From contig JALORP010000015.1 in assembly GCA_025458865.1 (NCBI GenBank), positions 1 through 64,000 of the forward strand: a stretch of DNA of 64,000 bases, written 5' to 3'. The notes below the pieces were generated by a model. That model ran no database searches, was not told the DNA's origin, and worked only from the letters and a program-made list of their open reading frames with translations. Position numbers and translations under genes: made by a program. This DNA is from Steroidobacteraceae bacterium. GTDB taxonomy: Bacteria > Pseudomonadota > Gammaproteobacteria > Steroidobacterales > Steroidobacteraceae. Positions within the stretch are counted from its first letter, which is position 1. Each line of letters starts with the position of its first letter. Positions 27,939 through 36,664 of the stretch are shown here, piece after piece.

Positions 27939-28901
27939 ATGGCCCGTCCGCACATTGAGCCTTTCGTCGAGACTGACGTCGCCTGGAAGAAGATGACCCT
28001 GCCGGGCTTCGGCAGGGGCATGCGATACAAGATTCTTTCGCTCGACACCGACACCGGCGCCTGCTCGATGAAGGTGATGCTCGAGCCGGGCTACCGGCAG
28101 CCGCCCGGCATGAGCTACTCGGAAATGGAGCTGTTCGTCCTGTCCGGATCCGTGACGGTCGGCGACCAGGTGCACGGCCCCGGCTTCTACTTCTTCGTCC
28201 CGGCGGGCGTGGCGATGCCGGCCCTGTCCGCGCCGCGCGGCGCGCAGCTGCTGATGTTCTACAACTACGGCGAGCCGAGCTTCGTCGAGTCGGACTCGGA
28301 CCACGCGGGAGCCGAGCGGCACCGCTACTCCGTCGTCAATTCCTACGAGGGGATGAGCTGGACCTCGACGAACTTCTACCCGGCGACGGCGCCCGGCTGC
28401 CTCGTCAAGGTGCTGCGCTTCGACCAGCGCACGCAGGCGTTCACCTTCCTGTACTGCATGACGGCGAATTTCTGGCAGGACAACATCAGCTACCACGACT
28501 GCGCCGAGGAGAGCTACCACATCTGGGGCACCTCCTGGATGATGCAGTTCGGCGACCTGCCGACGGGCGGATACTTCTGGCGGCCGCCTTACATCAACCA
28601 CGGCGCCTTCGCCTGCAAGTACGGCACGCTCGCGCTGGGGCGCACGGACTCGCAGCTCTACAACCACTTCCACTTCAACCCATGGACGACGCCCGAGGAG
28701 AACCTCGAGCGCGCGGCGAGCCGCATGCAGCACTGGAAGCCGGACCTCTACAAGTGGGTTGCGACCGGCGACCACAACCACCCGGTGGACTTCGAGTACC
28801 CGGGCGACCACGGCCACGCGCACGGCGACGTGCCGCACCACCATGGCGACCACAACGTGGCGCACAGCCACGGGCCGAAGCGGCGGCGCATGCGCAAGTA
28901 G
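27939..28901 (+). CDS. Bicupin-like protein with histidine-rich C-terminal tail
   Basis: Cupin-like MKVMLEPGYRQPPGMSYSEMELFVLSGSVTVGDQVHGPGFYFFVPAGV; second cupin-like half LPTGGYFWRPPYINHG; tail DHGHAHGDVPHHHGDHNVAHSHGPKRRRMRK. Confidence 0.75.
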   Translation: MARPHIEPFVETDVAWKKMTLPGFGRGMRYKILSLDTDTGACSMKVMLEPGYRQPPGMSYSEMELFVLSGSVTVGDQVHGPGFYFFVPAGVAMPALSAPRGAQLLMFYNYGEPSFVESDSDHAGAERHRYSVVNSYEGMSWTSTNFYPATAPGCLVKVLRFDQRTQAFTFLYCMTANFWQDNISYHDCAEESYHIWGTSWMMQFGDLPTGGYFWRPPYINHGAFACKYGTLALGRTDSQLYNHFHFNPWTTPEENLERAASRMQHWKPDLYKWVATGDHNHPVDFEYPGDHGHAHGDVPHHHGDHNVAHSHGPKRRRMRK

Positions 28902-28970
28902 TCGACCCAGGATCCGGTCGCCGGCCGGCGCGTCACCTGGAGCACAGGCGTGCGCTGACCGGGGCGGCGA

Positions 28971-29183
28971 TCAGGGCCCCCGCCAGGCGTCCGAGGCTTT
29001 CTTCTCGTCGATCTTGTCGCCGTCGGCGTCGGAGTGGCGGTACCCGCCGTCCCGGACGCGCTCCTGCGCGGCGAGCAGCGGCATGGCCTGCTTGAGGGGA
29101 TTCACCGGGATCACGGGGGCTGCCTGCGGACGAAACGCCGAGCTTGTACACACGGTCCGCCCCTCGCGGCTGTTCAGATTCAT
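28971..29183 (-). CDS. Possible small hypothetical protein (about 70 aa, MNLNSREGRTVC...DGDKIDEKKASDAWRGP)
   Basis: ORF with non-shadow-like composition in the cupin/aminotransferase gap; no recognised family. Confidence 0.3.
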   Translation of the reverse strand: MNLNSREGRTVCTSSAFRPQAAPVIPVNPLKQAMPLLAAQERVRDGGYRHSDADGDKIDEKKASDAWRGP

Positions 29184-29259
29184 CCGGCGGGTTCGCACCG
29201 GCGGCGGGACAGGTCGGCCTGAGGTATGCTGGAAGACCCCAAGTCCCCGGGTCCTGCCC

Positions 29260-30522
29260 ATGGCCAAGACGCAGATCCCAGCGAGTTCCGCCCTGTCCAA
29301 CGTGCGTTACGAGATCCGCGGGCGGCTGGCCCGACGCGCCCACGAGATGGAGCGCATGGGCTACGAGATCATCTCCCTCAACATCGGCAATCCGGGCGCC
29401 TTCGGATTCCGCGCGCCCGAGACCATGCGCCTGGCCATGATCGAGAACCTGGCCGCGGCCGAGGGCTACTGCCACCAGAAGGGCATCTTCCCGGCCCGCG
29501 AGGCCGTGGTCATGCAACAGCAGGACCGCGGGGTGCTCGACGTCACGGCCGACGACGTATTCATCGGCAACGGCGTCAGCGAACTCATCGACCTCGTTCT
29601 GCGCGCCCTTCTCGAGCCCGGCGACGAGGTGCTCGTGCCGAGCCCCGACTACCCGCTGTGGACCGCGGCGGTGACGCTGAACGGCGGGCGCGCGATCCAC
29701 TATCCCTGCCGCCCGGAGCGGGGGTTCGAGCCGGATCCGGAGGAAGTGGCCCGCCTCGTCACCCGCCGGACGCGCGCCATCGTGGTGATCAACCCGAACA
29801 ACCCGACCGGCGCGGTGTACTCGCGCGAGACGCTCGCGGCGCTGGCCCGGCTCGCGGAGCAGCACCGGCTCGTGGTCTTCGCCGACGAGATCTACGACGG
29901 CATGACCTACGACGGCGCCGAGTTCGTGCCGATGGCAACGCTGGTCCGGGAGACGCTCTGCGGCACGCTGTCGGGGCTGTCCAAGGTGTACCGCGCCTGC
30001 GGCTACCGCGTGGGCTGGGCGGTGTTCTCCGGGGCCCGCGACCAGGCGGCTGCCTACATGCAGGGCCTCGAGCTCCTGAGCTCGCTGCGATTGTGCAGTA
30101 ACGTGCCCGGCCAGTGGGCCGTGCAGACCGCCCTCGGCGGTTACCAGAGCATCCGCGACCTCGTGTCGCCCGGCGGGCGCCTGCACCAGTCCCGCCAGGC
30201 GATCGTCGAAGGCGTCGCCGCGAGCCGCCACCTTGCGCTCACCCCGCCGCGCGGGGCGCTGTACGCCTTCGTCAAGGTCAGGCGCGACCACCTGCCCGAC
30301 TTCGACGACCAGGCCTTCGCCCTCGACCTGCTCGAGAACCGGCACGTGCTGGTGGCGCCCGGCGTCAGCTTCAACGTGCCTTACAACGACCACTTCCGGA
30401 TCACCAACCTGCCCGATGCAGAGACGCTGCGCACCGTGTTCACGCGCATCGAGGAGGAGCTCGACTCCTGGGCGTCCGGCAAGACCTCGCGCGGCGGCGG
30501 CGCCCTCAGGGCCGTCCAGTGA
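29260..30522 (+). CDS. Class I/II aminotransferase (AlaA-like)
   Basis: ISLNIGNPGAFGFRAPE, VINPNNPTGAVYSRETL, PLP-Lys region SGLSKVYRACGYRVGW. Confidence 0.9.
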   Translation: MAKTQIPASSALSNVRYEIRGRLARRAHEMERMGYEIISLNIGNPGAFGFRAPETMRLAMIENLAAAEGYCHQKGIFPAREAVVMQQQDRGVLDVTADDVFIGNGVSELIDLVLRALLEPGDEVLVPSPDYPLWTAAVTLNGGRAIHYPCRPERGFEPDPEEVARLVTRRTRAIVVINPNNPTGAVYSRETLAALARLAEQHRLVVFADEIYDGMTYDGAEFVPMATLVRETLCGTLSGLSKVYRACGYRVGWAVFSGARDQAAAYMQGLELLSSLRLCSNVPGQWAVQTALGGYQSIRDLVSPGGRLHQSRQAIVEGVAASRHLALTPPRGALYAFVKVRRDHLPDFDDQAFALDLLENRHVLVAPGVSFNVPYNDHFRITNLPDAETLRTVFTRIEEELDSWASGKTSRGGGALRAVQ

Positions 30523-30567
30523 GCCCGCCCTGGGCGTAGTGTGGCGGGGAGTCCTGCGAGCCCCGCC

Positions 30568-33210
30568 ATGACCACCGACGACCCGCTCCTCAATCACCTC
30601 GATACCGGCGGCAGCGTCGTCACGGCGACGCGGCGGCAGGCGCGCCTGCTGCGCCGGCGTCACGAGGCGGCCCAGCGCCGCGCCGGGCGCAGGGTCTGGC
30701 GGAGCGCCGACGTGGTGCCCGTGGATGCCTGGCTCGAGCGCTGCTGGGCGGAGGCAGCGGCCGACGGCGATGCCGAGCAGCTGCTGAGCTCCGCCGAAGC
30801 GGCCTGGCCATGGAGGCGGCAGGTGCGCCAGGAGGCGCACGGCGGCCTGCTGGAGGAGCGCGATCTCGGCGGCGCGGCGCGGGCCGCCTGGGTCGCCCTG
30901 AGGGCGCACGGCGGTCGGTTGACCGACCTCGGCGGTGGCCTTCTCACGAGGGACCAGCAGGCGTTCCGGGACTGGGCGCTCGCGGTGGAGGCGGACCTGG
31001 CGGGGCAGGGGTGGCTCGATCCTGACCTGCTGCCGGCGGCGCTGGTCGAGCGTGCCGCCCGATTCGCGCCGCGCCATCGGGTGCTCTTTGCCGGGTTCGA
31101 GCGGCCCACCCCGATCCTGCGCCGGCTCGCCGATGCCATCGGAGCTGCCGGGGGCGCCGCCGCCTTCGCGCCGGCGCCCGCGGCCGCAGCGCGGATCACC
31201 CGCCATGCGGCCGAGCACGCGGAGGACGAACTCGAGGCCGCGCTCGACTGGCTGGCCTTGCGCCTCGCCGAATCGCCGGACTCGATCCTGGGCGTCGTGA
31301 TGCCCGACCTCGCCACGCGCCGCGGTGGGGTAGCCCGTGCGTTCGAGGCCGCGCTGCAGCCGGCGCTCGAGTGGCCCGGACGCCTCGAACGGGACCGCCT
31401 CGTGGACTTCGCCGGCGGCCCCCCGCTCGCGAGCGCGCAGGTCGTCGGTGACGCGCTGGCCTGCCTCGAGGCGGCGCCGCTCGTGGAACTGCGCCATGCG
31501 AGCCGCTGGCTGCGCAGCCGTTACCTCGGCCCGCACGAGGAACTCGAGGCCCGCCTGGGACTGGAGTCGAGGCTGCGACGGCGGGGCCTGTTCTCCCTGT
31601 CCTGCTCCGCGCTCGAGGCCGAGGCGCGCGCGGCCGGTTGCGCCGCGCTGGGCACCGCGCTCGCGGCCTCGGAGGAACTCGGGCGCGGGCCGGCGCGGCG
31701 GCGGCCGAGCGAGTGGGCCAGTGCCTTCGGCAGCCTGCTGCAGGCCTGGGGCTGGCCCGCCCGCAGGCCGCTCGCCAGCGACGAATTCCAGTACGCAGAG
31801 CGCTTCCGCGAAGCGCTCTCGCGGCTGGCCGGGCTGGATCGCGTCGTGCCGCCGCTCGCGGCCGGCGAGGCCCGGGCGGAGCTCGCCGGGATCTGCGCGG
31901 CGCCGTTCCAGCCCGAGCGGGGCGACGCCCGCGTGCTCGTCTACGACGACTTCGAGGCGCCCGGTCTCACGCTCGATGGGCTGTGGGTGAGCGGCGTGAC
32001 GGCATCGGCGTGGCCCCGCTCGCCGTCGCCCGACCCGTTCCTGCCGCTGGCGCTCCAGCGCCGGCTGGCGCTGCCTGGCGCCACCGCGGAGGCGTGCCGC
32101 GACGAGGCCCTGGCGACCACGGCGGCGTGGCTTTGCACCGCGCCGGAGGTGGTACTGAGCTGGCCGCTGAGGCAGGACGACGCCAGGGCCGAGGCGAGCC
32201 GGCTGGTTCCGTCGAATCTCGAGGCGCACGCGCGGCGACCGAGGGCTCCCGGCCGCACGAGGCTCATGGCCGGCCACGCCGTGCGCGAAGGAATCAGCGA
32301 CGATCGCGCGCCTGCGCTCGAGCCATCCCGGGCGCGGGGGGGAGCGCGCATCCTCGAGCTGCAGGCCCAGTGCCCCTTCAGGGCGTTCGCGGAACTGCGC
32401 CTCGGCGCGCGCGAACTCGACGAACCCGCGCCAGGCGTGGACCGGCGCGTCCGCGGACTCGCGCTGCACGCGGCCCTCGAGCGGGCGTGGCGGGAGCTCG
32501 GCGACAGCGCGGCCCTGCTTTCGCTGGACGAAGCCGGCCGGGCCGCGATCGCGCGGCGCTGCGTCGCGGCCGCGCTGGAGCGGGAACTGCCTGCGCAGAC
32601 CCCGCCACGGCTGGCCCGGCTGGAGGCCGAATGGCAGGAGGCCGCCGTGGTGGCGCTGCTCGCCGCGGACGCCGAGCGCGATCCCTTCGAGGTGGTCGCG
32701 GTCGAAGAGGCGCTGCAGACGACCTTCGCCGGCGTGCCGCTCCGCCTGCGCGTGGACCGCATCGATCGCACGTCATCGGGCCTCGTGCTCATCGATTACA
32801 AGACCGGCGCGCCCCGGCAGGCGCAGTGGCGCGGGGCGAGACCGGATGCGCCGCAGCTTCCGCTGTATGCCGTCGTGACCCCTGGCGATGTCGCAGCCAT
32901 CGCCTTCGTGGCCGTGCAGAACCAGGGTGCCCGTTACCTCGCCCTCGGCGAGCCGGACGCGGAGGTGCCGGGCCTCACGCCCGCGGACCGCTTCAGGATC
33001 GCGGAAGACGGCGAGCAGGGCCTCGCATGGCCCGAGATCAAGGCCCGCTGGGCGGCGTGGCTGGAGCGGCTGCTCGAGCAGCACCGCGCGGGTGATGCGG
33101 CAGTGGATCCGAAGCAGCCGCAGACCTGCCGCCTGTGCCATCTCGGCACGCTCTGCCGGGTGGATCGTCGCGCCGTCGGTGAGGAGCCGGAGGCGAGTGA
33201 CGATGCCTGA
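30568..33210 (+). CDS. PD-(D/E)XK nuclease family protein, AddB-like (probable DNA repair protein)
   Basis: C-terminal nuclease LRVDRIDRTSSGLVLIDYKTG; AddB-type cysteine pattern AQCPFRAFAE ... TCRLCHLGTLC (FeS). Confidence 0.85.
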   Translation: MTTDDPLLNHLDTGGSVVTATRRQARLLRRRHEAAQRRAGRRVWRSADVVPVDAWLERCWAEAAADGDAEQLLSSAEAAWPWRRQVRQEAHGGLLEERDLGGAARAAWVALRAHGGRLTDLGGGLLTRDQQAFRDWALAVEADLAGQGWLDPDLLPAALVERAARFAPRHRVLFAGFERPTPILRRLADAIGAAGGAAAFAPAPAAAARITRHAAEHAEDELEAALDWLALRLAESPDSILGVVMPDLATRRGGVARAFEAALQPALEWPGRLERDRLVDFAGGPPLASAQVVGDALACLEAAPLVELRHASRWLRSRYLGPHEELEARLGLESRLRRRGLFSLSCSALEAEARAAGCAALGTALAASEELGRGPARRRPSEWASAFGSLLQAWGWPARRPLASDEFQYAERFREALSRLAGLDRVVPPLAAGEARAELAGICAAPFQPERGDARVLVYDDFEAPGLTLDGLWVSGVTASAWPRSPSPDPFLPLALQRRLALPGATAEACRDEALATTAAWLCTAPEVVLSWPLRQDDARAEASRLVPSNLEAHARRPRAPGRTRLMAGHAVREGISDDRAPALEPSRARGGARILELQAQCPFRAFAELRLGARELDEPAPGVDRRVRGLALHAALERAWRELGDSAALLSLDEAGRAAIARRCVAAALERELPAQTPPRLARLEAEWQEAAVVALLAADAERDPFEVVAVEEALQTTFAGVPLRLRVDRIDRTSSGLVLIDYKTGAPRQAQWRGARPDAPQLPLYAVVTPGDVAAIAFVAVQNQGARYLALGEPDAEVPGLTPADRFRIAEDGEQGLAWPEIKARWAAWLERLLEQHRAGDAAVDPKQPQTCRLCHLGTLCRVDRRAVGEEPEASDDA

Positions 33211-36200
33211 TCCCGCGGCACAGGACGCTCGCGCGCGGCAGCGCGCCCTCGACCCGGAGCATTCCTTCGTCGTGCAGGCGCCGGCGGGATCCGGCAAGAC
33301 GAGCCTGCTGACGCAGCGCTTCCTGCGGCTGCTCGCCTGCGTCGAGCGGCCCGAGGAAGTCGTCGCGATCACGTTCACGCGCAAGGCAGCCGCGGAAATG
33401 CGGCATCGCATCGTCGCCGCGCTCGCGTCCGCAGCCGCAGGTCCGCCTGCGGGGGACTCCGAGGCGGAGCGCCTGACCCACGGGCTCGCGGTCGAGGCGC
33501 TGGCCAACTCGCGGCGACGCGGCTGGGATCTCGAGCGTCACCCGTCGCGGCTGCACGTCCAGACGATCGACGGGTTCAACCACTGGCTCGCGCGGCGAAT
33601 GCCGCTCGCCGCTCGCATTGCGCTCTCGCCGGACCTTGCGGACGACGCGGCCTCGATCCACGCGCTGGCTGCGCGACGCCTGGTCGCGCGGCTGGAGGAG
33701 GAGGGCGAGGTCGCGGCCGCGCTCGCGCGCCTCGCTCGTTTGCTCGGGTACGACCCGGCGCGTCTCGCGGAAACCCTGGCCGGCATGCTCGGCAGACGCG
33801 AACTGTGGCTGCCGAAGGTGCTGGAACTCGCGCGGGGAGGGCGCGCGCGCGAGGAGATGGAGGGACTGCTGGCCGCGGCGCTCGAGCGCGAGCTGGCGTC
33901 CATCCGGGCCTGCCTGTCCGGCGGGCCCGCCGAGGCCGCGATCTTGCTGCTCTCCGAGGCGGCCGCAGCCGACCCCGGGGGTCCGCTGGCGCCACTGGCC
34001 GGCGTCTGCGCGCTGCCGCCGGCCTGCGCCGGCGCGGCCGAGGCATGGCGATGCCTCGCGGGTGCGCTGCTCACGAAGCAGGGCAGGCCGCGCGCGCGCC
34101 TCGACAAGAACACGGGTTTCCCGCCCGCGCTGCGAAAGCTCAAGGAGCAGTTGCTCGCATTGCTGCAGGCGCTCGCGGCCGATGAAGCCGCGGTGGGTGC
34201 GCTCGCCGCCGTGGACAGGCTGCCGCCCGCGCGCTACACGGACGCGCAATGGCAGCTGGTGGAAGCCTTGCGGGCCATCCTGGTCCCGGCGGCGGCGGAG
34301 CTGCAGGCGGTGTTCGCCGAGCTGCGTCAGGTGGACCACGCGGCCGTCGCGGCCGCGGCCCGCAGCGCTCTGGGCGCCGAGGACTCGCCGTCCGAACTCG
34401 CGCTGGCGCTGGAGTACCGCCTGCGTCACCTGCTGGTGGACGAGTACCAGGACACGGCGCCCGCGCAGGAGGCGCTGCTGCGGCGCCTGGTGGCGGGCTG
34501 GCAGCCCGGCGACGGCCACACCTTGTTCTGCGTCGGCGACCCGATGCAGTCCATCTACGGCTTCCGCGAAGCCGACGTCACGCTGTTCCTCGAGGCGCAG
34601 GTCCGCGGCATCGGGGGCGTGGCGCTCGAGCCGCTCGTGCTGGAGCGCAATTTCCGCTCGTGCCGCGCCATCGTGGACTGGGCGAACGCCGCGTTCGCCC
34701 GGCTCCTGCCGCAGCAGGAGGATTACGAACGCGGCGCCGTGCGCCACGCGCCGAGCGTTCCCACGCGCGACGATGAACCCGCGGCGGGCGTCACCGTCCA
34801 TCCGGGGCTCGGCCCCGACGCGCAGCGCGACGCGGGGATCGTCGCGCGGCTCGCGGCAGAGGCGGTCGCGGAGATCCGGGCCCTCGAGTCGGCCGGGGAG
34901 GCGCGCAGCGTCGCCATACTGGTGCGCAGCCGCAGCTCGCTGCCGCCGGTCCTCGCGGCCCTGCGGCGGGCGGGCGTCGAGTATCGCGGCGTGGAACTCG
35001 ACAGCCTGGGCGAGCGTCCCGCGGTGCGCGACCTGCTCGCCCTGGCGCGGGCGCTGCTGCACCTGGGCGACAGGACGGCGTGGCTCGCGGTACTGAGGGC
35101 ACCGTGGTGCGGGCTCGCGCTCGCGGACCTGCACGCCCTCTGCGAAGGCGATACCGAGACCACGGTGCTCGCGCTGCTGGATCGGCGCCGGGCGGCGCTC
35201 AGCGAGGATGGCGCCGCCCGCATCGCCCGGGTCCTGCCGGTATTGCGCGACGCGCTCGACGACCTCGGCCGCGAACCGCTGGGATCGACGGTGCGCGCGG
35301 CGTGGCTGGCGCTCGGGGGGCCGGCCGTGGTGGACGATCCCTCCGACCTCGAGAACGCGAGCGCGTGCTTCGACGCGCTCGACGACCTCGCCGCCGGGAC
35401 GGACGGCCCGCCGGAGGCGTCGGCGGTGGAACGGGCGATCGAGGGACTCATGGCCTCGCCGGTCGGCAGCCCCGAGGCGCGCGTGCAGGTGATGACGATA
35501 CACAAGGCCAAGGGGCTCGAGTTCGATACCGTGATCCTGCCGTCGCTGGAACGCGCCGTGCCCGCGGCCGACCGCCAGCTGCTGTACTGGGCGCCGGTGG
35601 CCGTCGCGCCGGGCAGGCGCGGCATCGTGCTGGCGAGCCGTGGCGACGAGCCTGCCGACCGCGGCGACGACCCGCTCGAGCGCTGGATGCGCAGGCTCGA
35701 GCGCGAGCGCTCGCGACTCGAGCTGGGCCGGCTGGCCTACGTGGCGGTTACGCGGGCGCGCCGGCGGCTGCACCTCGTGGGTGCGGCGCGCGTGGACGAG
35801 TCAGGGGAGGAAGGTCCTCAACTCGCCGCGCCGCGCGAAGACACGCTGCTGGGCGTGCTCTGGCCCGCCTTGCGGGATGCCTTCGAGACGGCGCTTGCCG
35901 GGGAGTCGGAGCCGGGCCGCGGGCACGCGGCGCCGGCCGAGAGGCCGCGCGCTTGCGCGCCGGCGCTGATGCGCCTGCCCGCGGGCTATGCACCGCCGCC
36001 GACGCCGGAAGGCCATGGGGGCGCGGGCTCCGTCGAGGCGCGCGGCAGGCCGGGTGCCGTCCGCCCCGAGTTCGACTGGGCCGGCGAACAGGCGCGGGCG
36101 GTGGGCGCGGTCGTGCACCGAGAACTCGAGCGCCTGGCGCGGGAGCGCTTGCCGGCCCGGGACTTGCCGCGCGCAAGCCGGCGCTGGCGCCTGGAGCTGC

Positions 36201-36664
36201 TGCGCGAAGGCCTGCCGGAGCAACTGCTGGCGCCGGCCGAGGCGCGCGTGACCGAGGCGCTATCGCGGGTCGCGGCGAGCGCGGTGGCGGCACGGCTGCT
36301 CGACCCGTCCGCGAGCGAGGCGGAAAGCGAGCTGGCGCTCACGGCGGAGCTCGACGGCGCGCTCGTCCGGGTGCGGATCGACCGCAGTTTCGTGGACGAG
36401 GCGGGGGTGCGCTGGGTCGTGGACTGGAAGACGGGCGCTCATGCCGGCGGGAGCCTCGACCGGTTCCTCGCGCAGGAACTGGAGCGCTATTCGCCGCAGC
36501 TCGCGCTCTATTCGCGGGTGATGGCGCTGCACGACGGCCGGCCGCAGCGGCTCGGGCTCTACTTCCCGCTGCTCGACCGCTTCGTGGAATGGCCAGCCGG
36601 CGCGAGCGCGGCCTCCAGGAGCGACTCGAGCTCGCCCGGCGGCATGGGTCGCCCGCACAGGTAG
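33203..36664 (+). CDS. UvrD-family helicase with C-terminal nuclease, AddA-like
   Basis: Walker A VQAPAGSGKTSLLTQRFLRLLA, ITFTRKAAAEMRHRI, LLVDEYQDTAPAQ, MTIHKAKGLEFDTVILPSLE, nuclease VVDWKTG. Confidence 0.9.
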   Translation: MPDPAAQDARARQRALDPEHSFVVQAPAGSGKTSLLTQRFLRLLACVERPEEVVAITFTRKAAAEMRHRIVAALASAAAGPPAGDSEAERLTHGLAVEALANSRRRGWDLERHPSRLHVQTIDGFNHWLARRMPLAARIALSPDLADDAASIHALAARRLVARLEEEGEVAAALARLARLLGYDPARLAETLAGMLGRRELWLPKVLELARGGRAREEMEGLLAAALERELASIRACLSGGPAEAAILLLSEAAAADPGGPLAPLAGVCALPPACAGAAEAWRCLAGALLTKQGRPRARLDKNTGFPPALRKLKEQLLALLQALAADEAAVGALAAVDRLPPARYTDAQWQLVEALRAILVPAAAELQAVFAELRQVDHAAVAAAARSALGAEDSPSELALALEYRLRHLLVDEYQDTAPAQEALLRRLVAGWQPGDGHTLFCVGDPMQSIYGFREADVTLFLEAQVRGIGGVALEPLVLERNFRSCRAIVDWANAAFARLLPQQEDYERGAVRHAPSVPTRDDEPAAGVTVHPGLGPDAQRDAGIVARLAAEAVAEIRALESAGEARSVAILVRSRSSLPPVLAALRRAGVEYRGVELDSLGERPAVRDLLALARALLHLGDRTAWLAVLRAPWCGLALADLHALCEGDTETTVLALLDRRRAALSEDGAARIARVLPVLRDALDDLGREPLGSTVRAAWLALGGPAVVDDPSDLENASACFDALDDLAAGTDGPPEASAVERAIEGLMASPVGSPEARVQVMTIHKAKGLEFDTVILPSLERAVPAADRQLLYWAPVAVAPGRRGIVLASRGDEPADRGDDPLERWMRRLERERSRLELGRLAYVAVTRARRRLHLVGAARVDESGEEGPQLAAPREDTLLGVLWPALRDAFETALAGESEPGRGHAAPAERPRACAPALMRLPAGYAPPPTPEGHGGAGSVEARGRPGAVRPEFDWAGEQARAVGAVVHRELERLARERLPARDLPRASRRWRLELLREGLPEQLLAPAEARVTEALSRVAASAVAARLLDPSASEAESELALTAELDGALVRVRIDRSFVDEAGVRWVVDWKTGAHAGGSLDRFLAQELERYSPQLALYSRVMALHDGRPQRLGLYFPLLDRFVEWPAGASAASRSDSSSPGGMGRPHR

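Noticed and set aside
28933-32469. 1178-aa ORF on the minus strand
   Set aside because: Antisense shadow of the aminotransferase and AddB-like genes; low-complexity R/A/G/P-rich translation with no domain, typical of high-GC shadow frames.
33038-35773. 911-aa ORF on the minus strand
   Set aside because: Antisense to the AddA-like helicase, whose motifs are unambiguous; shadow composition.
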